DNA of 64,000 nucleotides from Ehretia macrophylla (GCA_037974665.1 CM075768.1:156501-220500), one strand, 5' to 3'; counted from the first letter of the stretch, positions 25,910 to 37,652 are shown. Notes: a model not told the origin generated them from the letters alone. Numbers and translations are program-made.

Positions 25910-26400
25910 TGAAACATATGTTAATATGTTTATGTGATTAATTTACTTATGTGTCTAACTTTCTATGTGACCAGTATGCCTTGTGTGTTAAGTGAACTAA
26001 TGTGGTCAATATGTTTTATGTGATAACGTGCTATACGTACTCAATGTGTTGTAATTAATGTGCATTATGTGATTAATGTGTATTATGTGACAATTGTGTT
26101 TTATGTGATTTTGTGCCTTGTGTGAAGTTAGTTGTTTATGTGCTTTTAATTGTTTATAACTAGCTTATGTGAAACAACGTGCTTTAGGTGCTCAATGTAC
26201 TTTAAGTGACCAATGTGAGTTACGTGATCAACTTGTCTTATGTGAAGTTTGTTGCTTATGTGACTTTAATTGTTTATAACTTACTTCTGTGATATAACCT
26301 GTTTATGTGATGTTGGCTTCTTATATGTTGAATTGTGTGTTATGTGATAATGTTGCATTGTATGATAATTGCGCATTACGTTATACTTGTCTTTCATATG
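25910..26400 (+). repeat. TATGTGA-rich degenerate repeat, H interior 1
   Basis: Dozens of variants of TTATGTGA(T) and AATGTGNNTTATGTGA with irregular spacing. The same zone occurs in H interior 2 (about 30825-31320), and shorter forms follow the primer-binding sites of B (about 42465-42545, minus), A (about 45510-45640, minus) and F (about 59785-59860). Not a regular tandem array. Confidence 0.7.
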
Positions 26401-28275
26401 ATATAGTTGCATACATGTTTTAACTCGTGAGTGACCTTTTAATGTCTAGGGTGGTTGTAAGAGCTTTCGGAAATAGTGGTAGGCCATGATTTTGAATTAT
26501 TATTATTCTAGAAGTTTATCAGTTAGATTTTAATTGTTATGCTAATGGATTTTAGTTTCGGCTTAGTGGATTGATCTTGATGTTCCTTTAGCGAGAATGA
26601 AGTTGTTCGAGGAAATAGCAATGTATCTTGATGATTATAATTACTTTTGTTGCCATGTTTAACTTATTATTACTTGGAGATGAATCATAAGTTGAGGTTC
26701 TTGTGAGGATGTGATTAGACACTTTTGGAGTCTCAACTCAGATTATACTTTCTTGAGGTTATTTTAGAATGAATTTATTTGAGAAATTAGTGATGTATAT
26801 TTGTGAATGGAATAAAGTGTGGTATAACATGTGAATATTTCTACTATTTGGGATTGCCATATTATTAATGGGTATTTTGGAGTTTTGATCTTTAAACCTT
26901 GGAAACAATTGGAGTGATTCCTGACTAAAGTTACTTTATTCGAGGATGTAATTGTTGAGAGATAGAATTATTTGAGGAAATAAGAATGCATTTCGATGGC
27001 TGAACATTTACTTGCCTATGTCAAGCTTTTGAGTTCTAGGTGGGACACCCTTCTTGTGCTTCATAATTCTATCGGTCTTATTATTCTTTTCTACTCTCTT
27101 CTCACTTATTTGAGAGAGAGTTACACTTTTCTAGCATATCAATTGTTTTTTGAAAGTTTTGCTTATTGGATTAATGGATCCTATACTCATTTGACATTGT
27201 TTCCATTCTTAACATTCATATTTGCTTCTTATAGCAATGTCGCTTATTGGAGTTAAGGTTTGAGACTTCTATATTTCATTCTATATCTCTAGCCATTCGT
27301 TTCAATATTTCATTTCATCCTATTACTATTCATTTGAAAGTAATTTTTCCTTTGGTATACCATTTTACTTATTCGATTTCACTTGTTTGATGTACTCCTT
27401 ACCTAAGTACATCATTGTCATTCTTGTTGATCTTTGTTAATCCTATTGTTTTATTATTAAATCCAGAGTAATTACTTTGCTTGTAATTGCTCACTCAAAG
27501 TACTCGGCACTGTCCTATTGTTATCATTTCTTATTCGTACTTCTTTGGTATTGCGTGCTGAGATACTCTTGCCACTCATGTTTCTATTGAATTAATCATC
27601 TCTTATTTCTTAATTTCATTTCGCCTAAAGTACAACCTACTTATTGGTTCCTTGAACAATCATCGAGAATTGAAATATCTACTTGTTCAGGAATTTTTGT
27701 TCAACATACTCAGCACTGTTTTGACTCGTCATCATCCTTTGTTCGTAATTAATTAACTGATAGGTGCTGAGACATTTCTTATCTTAGTTATCATGCTTCC
27801 TTATTAAACTATTAACCTGTTGATTCTCTAACTTGTTTGACCTCTTGTTCCCTTGATTGTTGGCTCGAATATGACTTTCCATATTCGTATTTCCTTGTAA
27901 ATTTCATAAGAGCCATATTCTGACAAATGTCACATTTGAAATATTTCGTTGATCAATAATCATTCATGTTATCGTGAATGAGTTTTTAAACCCTTGGGGT
28001 GTTCATAGAGCTCTTTTGTGTAATATGAGATGATTGATAAGTAGTGGTCTCATGCTAAGACTTTGGAGTTGCGATTTCTTTCATATGCAATATGATATTA
28101 GGTAGGAGAGAATTATGAATTGAAGATTGTCTTGGAATTATGATCATCAACTTGCAGTCAACAGAGTTTGTTCTTTTGAGGTCTTTGGTTAGGTATCATC
28201 CTAAGAGATAAATGAGAATTAAGAGAAGTATTGTTAAGTGTAACGATTGAGGATTTAATTGTCTATCAATTCGAG

Positions 28276-28311
28276 AATTGCGCGGACGCAATTGTTTTAA
28301 GGAGGGGAGAA
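28276..28311 (+). other. H hairpin and polypurine tract 1
   Basis: AATTGCG/CGCAATT stem with loop CGGA (28276-28293), then TTTTAAGGAGGGGAGAA directly before LTR 2. The second copy is at 33478-33513. The stem equals C's and differs from B's at one base pair by a compensating change, although H codes for nothing here. Confidence 0.8.
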
Positions 28312-30724
28312 TGTGAAACCCCACTTTTCTGCTTTAACTCGATTTACGTGTTTTATCTCGTTTTGCGTGCATTTGACCTGTTTATGTGCTATATGACCTA
28401 GAATGTGATAATTTTGATATTAATACTCCTAGAACATGCTAAATGTGCATTCATGAAATTTTTATCAAAAACGGAGTCAGAAATTTTATCGTCGATTTTC
28501 AGTGAATAGTGTTTTCGAAACACGTCCGCTAAAATTTTGAAACTAGTCTTTTTAACCCTTCTAGACCTAGTCCACGGACTTTAATAGACATGTGTTTGAT
28601 TAAAACGGTTTTAAAATCGGCTTAGGAATTTATTAGGGTTTTTACACCGACTTTTGCGAAAATCGAGTTTTAAGCCGACTCGGGTGAAATTGTTTGATTG
28701 TAAAACTTCTTGTCACCTAAAAATAATTTACTTGAGCTATCTTGGGTGTTGAATAATTGTTTTGAACTTTGGTGATCAATAAAATGCATTTAAAGTCAAG
28801 AAAACACTAAAAATAATTAGTTTCCACTTTGACTTTCTTTTATTTATTTGACCTTTGCTTAATATATGATCAACACACATTAAAAACAAAGCAAAACACC
28901 ACCAAAAACACACACAAAACCGTGGCTCCTTGGAGGAGAAAGATAAAGGCATTTTCAAAGCATTTTTCTCACAGATTTTGCGTTTCAAAGCCGAATTGAG
29001 TGATTCAAAGCTTGAAATTGATTGTTTGGCATCCATTCTACACATTTCTTGCATCAAAACACATCAAAGGTGAGAGAAAAATTCTAGATCTCAAAATGTC
29101 ATTTTTGTGTTTTTGCGTATAAATGAAGATTGAACCGTTAGAATTGTAATCTGATGTTATATTATTGCTCCTTGCATGCTAGGGATCATTATATACTAAT
29201 ACTACGAGTTTCTGTCGGGTATAGCATAATTTTTATTTTCCGGGTATTTAATTTTGATTAAAATGTTCAAAGTTGAATTAAATGAGTTGTGTTGATCGAA
29301 ATCGATTGCCGTCGATTTCTAAATACTTGATAATTACGTGTTAGCGCTGTTGTAATGCCGAATTTTCGATTACATTGTTTGTGTGAAAATCCGGAAAATC
29401 CAGCCATGACATCTTAGGATTTTAGGGTTATCGGGCATGATTTGGAGGTGTTATGGTGGATTTCCGAGAGGGCTAATGTAGTAGGTTGAATGGGTGAGTG
29501 ATAGGAACTGATTTGACAATGTTTGGATTAGTAGATTGTAAGTTATGAATTTTAGAAGTTTAGGTTGTCATTCTTTAATTTCTTGAACGATGCCTTTAGA
29601 TGGTTGGGTAGTGTTCGAGTGATGAATGGTGAGTTGTTGTTAAGTAATTTAGAGTTTAATTATGTATATTATGCATGTCCGGTTAGATGGCCTACTTTGT
29701 CATCTAACTACGTTGTTTGTTGTTTAATTTAATATTGATGTTATATTGATGTTATTGATTGATTATTATTGAATGCGGGAATCGGGCACTCTTGTTGCTG
29801 ATCTCCCAATTGATTGATTGATTGATGATTGATGATTATGGAGTCTTGGTATGTGTGTGCCACCTCTCGGGCAGCATCGGGCTGTCGGGTTGATAACGGC
29901 ATGACTGCCATAGGCTACCCCCAGCTCGCATGACGGAGGTGTCATGGAGGGAGGGGCTAGTGAGGTACCTCGGGTGCGTGAGTAATGGGGAGTTATAAGA
30001 AGAACGGTTGAGATCGTGATGGCGTTTGGAGCTACACCAAATAGAGTATCCTTATTGATTGGTTATATAGTTATGTGATGATAGTATTATTTGTGTTTTT
30101 GTGTGTTTACTGACTCAAAGGATTATTCCAAGGAGTTTAGTAGACCTTGCTCGAGATCTATCGGATCCTCACTGGGCTTATTTATATAAGCTCACTCTCT
30201 ATTATTGCATGCATACAGGTGTACTTTTACAGGATTACGGGTACGTGCCTCCTGAAGAGGAGAATGTGGAAAACGTGCCTTACGTGGATGAGTCCTATGT
30301 TCTAGAGTCTTATCCTTGGTGTTGTATTGTTTTACTATCTTGTATATTAACTTAGTAGACTTTTATATGCTTTGTAGTTCATTATGTAAAAGATGTTGAA
30401 AAGATAACGAATTAGTTGATGCAATCTTAGTAGTCTTTATTTTGTCTATGATTAGGTTGCTAGGTAGGCTATAATCTATTTTGGAAGTGTATGTTATATA
30501 GTAAATGTTATGTTGGAACGGAGGCATATAACGATGAATGTTTATTGTATATTATGGGTATGATGTATGTTGTTATGTTTTTGAGGAGTTGTTGTTGTAT
30601 GGTTTATGTATGATGTTCTATTGAGGTTGGTTTAGAGCCTCGGTGTCCTATTTACTGTCGTTATACTGCCAAAATTCCGTTGCGTCCTGACTGATTGTAG
30701 GAGGGGTCGAGTTGGGGCGTGACA
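28312..30724 (+). repeat. H LTR 2 (central, 2413 bp)
   Basis: TGTGAAACCCC...GGGGCGTGACA, shared by both halves of the array. Features: TATAAAT at 29119, donor-like CAAAG|GTGAGA at 29069/29070, CATGAC-N6-GTCATG inverted repeat near 29929-29946, hairpin 30174-30193, ACAG|G at 30218/30219. Near its 3' end it carries a B-like variant (TGTCCTATTTACTG) where LTRs 1 and 3 have TATGCTATTCACTG, which suggests a recombinant LTR. Confidence 0.92.
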
Positions 30725-33513
30725 GTTTAAGTGGTATCAGAGCTTGATTAGCTGTCAGCCGGGGTATCCTCGGAATGTAGGTAGTGGTCTAAGCATGCAA
30801 GTATGTATTAAGTGAAATAAAAGTGAAACATATGTTAATATGTTTATGTGATTAATTTACTTATGTGTCTAACTTTCTATGTGACCAGTATGCATTGTGT
30901 GTTAAGTGAACTAATGTGGTCAATATGTTTTATGTGATAACGTGCTATACGTACTCAATGTGTTGTAATTAATGTGCATTATGTGATTAATGTGTATTAT
31001 GTGACAATTGTGTTTTATGTGATTTTGTGCCTTGTGTGAAGTTAGTTGTTTATGTGCTTTTAATTGTTTATAACTAGCTTATGTGAAACAACGTGCTTTA
31101 GGTGCTCAATGTACTTTAAGTGACCAATGTGAGTTACGTGATCAACTTGTCTTATGTGAAGTTTGTTGCTTATGTGACTTTAATTGTTTATAACTTACTT
31201 CTGTGATATAACCTGTTTATGTGATGTTGGCTTCTTATATGTTGAATTGTGTGTTATGTGATAATGTTGCATTGTATGATAATTGCGCATTACGTTATAC
31301 TTGTCTTTCATATGATATAGTTGCATACATGTTTTAACTCGTGAGTGACCTTTTTAATGTCTAGGGTGGTTGTAAGAACTTTCGGAAATAGTGGTAGGCC
31401 ATGATTTTGAATTATTATTATTCTAGAAGTTTATCAGTAAGATTTTAATTGTTATGCTTATGGATTTTAGTTTCGGCTTAGTGGATTGATCTTGATGTTC
31501 CTTTAGCGAGAATGAAGTTGTTCGAGGAAATAGCAATGTATCTTGATGATTATAATTACTTTTGTTGCCATGTTTAACTTGTTATTACTTGGAGATGAAT
31601 CATAAGTTGAGGTTTCTATGAGGTTGTGATTAGACACTTTTGGAGTCTCAACTCAGATTATACTTTCTTGAGGTTATTTTAGAATGAATTTATTTGAGGA
31701 ATTAGTGATGTATATTTGTGAATGGAATGAAGTGTGGTATAACATGTGAATATTTCTACTATTTGAGATTGCTATATTATTAATGGGTATTTTGGAGTTT
31801 TGATCTTTAAACCTTGGAAACAATTGGAGTGATTCTTGACTAAAGTTACTTTATTCGAGGATGTAATTGTTGAGAGATAGAATTATTTGAGGAAATAAGA
31901 ATGCATTTCGATGGCTGAACATTTACTTGCTTATGTCAAGCTTTTGAGTTCTAGGTGGTATGACTTTCTAAATTGTTGATTGATGATTCACTAGTGTTAT
32001 AATGGGTTAATATGAATCTGCATTGTGTTATCAGATTTTGGAGTCTTTATTAGTGAATCTTGTTGGGTAATCGGTGGTTTATCTTGTTTGGTGATTGGTC
32101 TGGTACGGAATGTAAAATTTTGGAGTGATTTATCTTGTTTGATGATTGTTATGACTCCTTAGGTTCTTTAGATCTCCTTAGTGTCTTGTTTTGGAGGAAG
32201 ATAGATTGTAGGATTTGACTTGTTGGTGTTTAAGTGTGTAGGTGGGACACCCTTCTTGTGCTTCATAATTCTATCGGTCTTATTATTCTTTTCTACTCTA
32301 TTCTCACTTATTTGAGAGAGAGTTACACTTTTCTAGCATATCAATTGTTTCTTGAAAGTTTTGCTTATTGGATTAATGGATCCTATACTCATTTGACATT
32401 GTTTCCATTCTTAACATTCATATTTGCTTCTTATAGCAATGTCGCTTATTGGAGTTAAGGTTTGAGACTTCTATATTTCATTCTATATCTCTAGCCATTC
32501 GTTTCAATATTTCATTTCATCCTATTACTATTCATTTGAAAGTAATTTTTCCTTTGGTATACCATTTTACTTATTCGATTTCACTTGTTTGATGTACTCC
32601 TTACCTAAGTACATCATTGTCATTCTTGTTGATCTTTGTTAATCCTATTGTTTTATTATTAAATCCAGAGTCATTACTTTGCTTGTAATTGCTCACTCAA
32701 AGTACTCGGCACTGTCCTATTGTTATCATTTCTTATTCGTACTTCTTTGGTATTGCGTGCTGAGATACTCTTGCCACTCATGTTTCTATTGAATTAATCA
32801 TCTCTTATTTCTTAATTTCATTTCGCCTCAAGTACAACTTACTTGTTGGTTCCTTGAACAATCATCGAGAATTGAAATATCTACTTGTTCAGGAATTTTT
32901 GTTCAACATACTCAGCACTGTTTTGACTCGTCATCATCCTTTGTTCGTACTTAATTAACTGATAGGTGCTGAGACATTTCTTATCTTAGTTATCATGCTT
33001 CCTTATTAAACTATTAACCTCTTGATTCTCTAACTTGTTTGACCTCTTGTTCCCTTGATTGTTGGCTCGAATATGACTTTCCATATTCGTATTTCCTTGT
33101 AAATTTCATAAGAGCCATATTCTGACAAATGTCACTTTTGAAATATTTCCTTGATCAATAATCATTCATGTTATCGTGAATGAGTTTTTAAACCCTTGGG
33201 GTGTTCATAGAGCTCTTTTGTGTAGTATGAGATGATTGATAAGTAGTGGTCTCATGCTAAGACTTTGGAGTTGCGATTTCTTTCATATGCAATATGATAT
33301 TAGGTAGGAGAGAATTATGAATTGAAGATTGTCTTGGAATTATGATCATCAACTTGCAGTCAACAGAGTTTGTTCTTTTGAGGTCTTTGGTTAGGTATCA
33401 TCCTAGGAGATAAATGAGAATTAAGAGAAGTATTATTAAGTGTAACGATTGAGGATTTAATTGTCTATCAATTCGAGAATTGCGCGGACGCAATTGTTTT
33501 AAGGAGGGGAGAA
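30725..33513 (+). other. H interior 2, non-coding
   Basis: Nearly identical to interior 1, but with an extra 287-bp stretch at 31955-32241. That stretch starts GTGGTATG, ends GTGTGTAG and is T-rich. No gag or pol is present. The 74-residue frame at 32234-32458 is the same hydrophobic frame as in interior 1 and is not called a gene. Confidence 0.8.
30732..30743 (+). other. H primer-binding site 2 (initiator-Met tRNA)
   Basis: TGGTATCAGAGC, perfect match, seven bases after LTR 2. It follows a complete LTR, so this half of the array has all the end signals expected of an LTR element. Confidence 0.93.
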
Positions 33514-35926
33514 TGTGAAACCCCACTTTTCTGCTTTAACTCGATTTACGTGTTTTATCTCGTTTTGCGTGCATTTGACCTGTTTATGTGCTATATGAGC
33601 TAGAATGTGATAATTTTCATATTAATACTCCTAGAACATGCTAAATGTGCATTCGTGAAATTTTCATCAAAAACGGAGTCAGAAATTTTATCGTCGATTT
33701 TTAGTGAATAGTATTTTCGAAACACGTCTGCCAAAATTTTGAAACTAGTCTTTTAAAACCTTATAGACCTAGTCCACGGACTTTAATAGACTTGTGTTTG
33801 ATTAAAACGGTTTTAAAATCGGCTTAGGAATTTATTAGGGTTTTTACACCGACTTTTGCGAAAATCGAGTTTTAAGCCGACTCGGGTGAAATTGTTTGAT
33901 TGTAAAACTTCTTGTCACCTAAAAATAATTTACTTGAGCTATCTTGGGTGTTGAATAATTGTTTTGAACTTTGGTGATCAATAAAATGCATTTAAAGTCA
34001 AGAAAACACTAAAAATAATTAGTTTCCACTTTGACTTTCTTTTATTTATTTGACCTTTGCTTAATATATGATCAACACACATTAAAAACAAAGCAAAACA
34101 CCACCAAAAACACACACAAAACCGTGGCTCCTTGGAGGAGAAAGATAAAGGCATTTTCAAAGCATTTTTCTCACAGATTTTGCGTTTCAAAGCCGAATTG
34201 AGTGATTCAAAGCTTGAAATTGATTGTTTGGCATCCATTCTACACATTTCTTGCATCAAAACACATCAAAGGTGAGAGAAAAATTCTAGATCTCAAAATG
34301 TCATTTTTGTGTTTTTGCGTATAAATGAAGATTGAACCGTTAGAATTGTAATCTGATGTTAGATTATTGCTCCTTGCATGCTAGGGATCATTATATACTA
34401 ATACTACGAGTTTCTGTCGGGTATAGCATAATTTTTATTTTCCGGGTATTTAATTTTGATTAAAATGTTCAAAGTTGAATTAAATGAGTTGTGTTGATCG
34501 AAATCGATTGCCGTCGATTTCTAAATACTTGATAATTACGTGTTAGCGCTGTTGTAATGCCGAATTTTCGATTACATTGTTTGTGTGAAAATCCGGAAAA
34601 TCCAGCCATGACATCTTAGGATTTTAGGGTTATCGGGCATGATTTGGAGGTGTTATGGTGGATTTCCTAGGGGGCTAATGTAGTAGGTTGAATGGGTGAG
34701 TGATAGGAACTGATTTGACAATGTTTGGATTGGTAGATTGTAAGTTATGAATTTTAGAAGTTTAGGTTGTCATTCTTTAATTTCTTGAACGATGCCTTTA
34801 GATGGTTGGGTAGTGTTCGAGTGATGAATGGTGAGTTGTTGTTAAGTAATTTAGAGTTTAATTATGTATATTATGCATGTCCGGTTAGATGGCCTACTTT
34901 GTCATCTAACTACGTTGTTTGTTGTTTAATTTAATATTGATGTTATATTGATGTTATTGATTGATTATTATTGAATGCGGGAATCGGGCACTCTTGTTGC
35001 TGATCTCCCAATTGATTGATTGATTGATGATTGATGATTATGGAGTCTTGGTATGTGTGTGCCACCTCTCGGGCAGCATCGGGCTGTCGGGTTGATAACG
35101 GCATGACTGCCATAGGCTACCCCCAGCTCGCATGACGGAGGTGTCATGGAGGGAGGGGCTAGTGAGGTACCTCGGGTGCGTGAGTAATGGGGAGTTATAA
35201 GAAGAACGGTTGAGATCGTGATGGCGTTTGGAGCTACACCAAATAGAGTATCCTTATTGATTGGTTATATAGTTGTGTGATGATAGTATTGTTTCTGTTT
35301 TTGTGTGTTTACTGACTCAAAGGATTATTCCAAGGAGTTTAGTAGACCTTGCTCGAGATCTATCGGATCCTCACTGGGCTTATTTATATAAGCTCACTCT
35401 CTATTATTGCATGCATACAGGTGTACTTTTACAGGATTACGGGTACGTGCCTCCTGAAGAGGAGAATGTGGAAAACGTGCCTTACGTGGATGAGTCCTAT
35501 GTTCTAGAGTCTTATCCTTGGTGTTGTATTGTTTTACTATCTTGTATATTAACTTAGTAGACTTTTATATGCTTTGTAGTTCATTATGTAAAAGATGTTG
35601 AAAAGATAACGAATTAGTTGATGCAATCTTAGTAGTCTTTATTTTGTCTATGATTAGGTTGCTAGGTAGGCTATAATCTATTTTGGAAGTGTATGTTATA
35701 TAGTAAATGTTATGTTGGAATGGAGGCATATAACGATGAATGTTTATTGTATATTATGGGTATGATGTATGTTGTTATGTTTTTGAGGTGTTGTTGTTGT
35801 ATGGTTTATGTATGATGTTCTAAAGAGGTTGGTTTAGAGCCTCGGTATGCTATTCACTGTCGTTATACTGTCGAAATTCCGTTGCGTCCTGACTGATTAT
35901 AGAAGGGGTCGAGTTGGGGCGTGACA
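33514..35926 (+). repeat. H LTR 3 (2413 bp)
   Basis: Same length as LTR 2. Ends GGGGCGTGACA at 35926 and abuts B's left LTR in the opposite orientation. Its stretch 33514-35207 and B's 35927-37652 form a long inverted repeat. Confidence 0.92.
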
Positions 35927-37652
35927 GTTCTTCTTATAACTCCCCATTACTCACGCACCCGAGGTACCTCACTGGCCCCTCCCTCCATGACACCTCCGTC
36001 ATGCGAGCTGGGGGTAGCCTATGGCAGTCATGCCGTTATCAACCCGACAGCCCAACGCTGCCCGAGAGGTGGCACACACATACCAAGGCTCCATAATCAT
36101 CATCAATCATCAATCAATCAATCAATTGGGAGATCAGCAACGAAAGTGCCCGATTCCCGAATTCAATAATAATCAATCAATTGGGAGATCAGCAACGAAA
36201 GTGCCCGATTCCCAAACTCAATAATAATCAATCAATCAATTAACTTAGTTAGATGACAAAGTAGGCCATCTAACCGGACATGCATCATATTCACCATTAA
36301 ACTCTAAATTACTCATCAACAACTCACAATTGAACACTCAAACACAACCCAATCATCTAAAGGCATCGTTCAAGAAATTAAAGAATGACAACCTAAACTT
36401 CTAAAATTCATAACTTACAATCTACTAATCCAAACATTGCCACATCAGTTTCTATCACTCAACCATACAACCTACTACATTAGCCCTCTCGCAAATCCAC
36501 CATAACACCTCCAAATCATGCCCGATAACCCTAAAACCCTAGGATGTCTTGGCTGGATTTTCCGGATTTTCACACGAACAATGTAATCGAAAATTCGGCA
36601 TTACAACAGCGCTAACACGTAATTATCAAGTATTTAGAAATCGACGGCAATCGATTTCGATCAACACAACTCATTTAATTCAACTTTGAACATTTTAATC
36701 AAAATTAAATACCCGGAAAATAAAAATTATGCTACATCCGACAGAAATTCGTAGTATTAGTATATAACGATCCCTAGCATGCAAGGAGCAATAATCTATC
36801 ATCAGATTTCAATTCTAACGGTTAAATTTTCATTTATGAGCAAAAGTATAAAAATGACATTTTGAGATCTAGAATTTTTCTCTCACCTTTGATGCGATAT
36901 AAGCCTAGGAATGCGTGCTATGCGTGCCCAACAAGCAGAATCCAAGTCGGTGCGAAGTTCTACGGACAAAAACTAGGTTTTTCTTTGAAAAATTGGATTG
37001 AAAAGCTTGAAGAAAAGCTTGGCTATTCTCTCATGAACCTCTCGGCCATATGTGTGAAAATGAGGGTGTTTTTGTGCTTTGCTTGTGTGTGTAGGTGATA
37101 TAAGCTTCAAAGTAAACATTTTAAATAAAGTCAAAGTTAGTTTAAATTAGTATTTTTGTGTTTTCTTGACTTTAATTGCATTTTATTGCTCACCAAGGCT
37201 CAAAATAATTATGCAACCCCCAAGATATCTCAAGTGGATTATTTTTAGGTGACAAGAAGTTTTACAATCCAACAATTTCACCCGAGTCGGCTTAAAACTC
37301 GATTTTCGCAAAAGTCGGTGTAAAAACCCTAATAAATTCTTAAGCCGATTTTAAAACCGTTTTCATCAAACACAGGTCTATTAAAGTCCGTGGACTAGGT
37401 CTAGAAGGGTTAAAAAGACCAGTTTCAAAATTTTAGCGGACGTGTTTCGAAAACACTATTCACTAAAAATCGACGATAAAATTTCTGATCCCGTTTTTGA
37501 TGAAAATTTCATGAATGCACATTTAGCACGTATTAGGAGTATTGACATCAAAATTATAACTTTCTAGGTCCTATAGCACATAAACAGATCATATGCATGC
37601 AAAACGAGGTATAGCACGTAAAACGAGATAAGCAGGAAAGTGGGGTTTCACA
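35927..37652 (-). repeat. B 3' LTR, second part
   Basis: Matches 43363-45082 of B's right LTR with about 1.6 percent differences. Contains two tandem copies of a 55-bp unit (36121-36230), also present in the right LTR (43551-43660). Ends GGGGTTTCACA. Confidence 0.92.

Larger units (their letters stand above)
25811..28311 (+). other. H interior 1, non-coding
   Basis: A 2.5-kb region with no recognisable protein. Order: spacer GTTTAAG, primer-binding site, B-like leader, a TATGTGA-rich repeat zone (about 25910-26400), AT-rich filler, a T-rich zone with two stem-loops (27503-27562 and 27709-27771), then a hairpin and polypurine tract at 28276-28311. The longest open frame (26996-27256) is hydrophobic, resembles nothing I know and is not called a gene. 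Confidence 0.8.
23437..35926 (+). mobile_element. Element H: tandem LTR-interior-LTR-interior-LTR array, non-coding, inserted in B's left LTR
   Basis: H reads on the + strand, opposite to B. Three LTRs of the A/B family lie at 23437-25810 (incomplete at its left edge), 28312-30724 and 33514-35926; the last two are both 2413 bp. Two nearly identical interiors lie at 25811-28311 and 30725-33513. Each interior starts with a primer-binding site and a leader like B's (GCTGTCAGCC...GGTATCCTCGGAATG) and ends with a polypurine tract, but neither holds gag or pol. By eye the second and third LTRs differ at about 30 positions (1.3 percent). I read it as a non-autonomous partner of B-type elements that became tandem by recombination in an LTR. 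No clean target duplication is visible. Confidence 0.88.

Noticed and set aside
25910-26400. TATGTGA-rich zone considered as a CRISPR-like or satellite array
   Set aside because: Units and spacing are irregular, the context is a plant retroelement leader, and no constant repeat-spacer pattern exists.
26996-27256. Hydrophobic + strand open frame in H interior 1 (and 32234-32458 in interior 2)
   Set aside because: Kept in both copies only because these are recent duplicates; its sequence resembles nothing known and is T-rich by composition.
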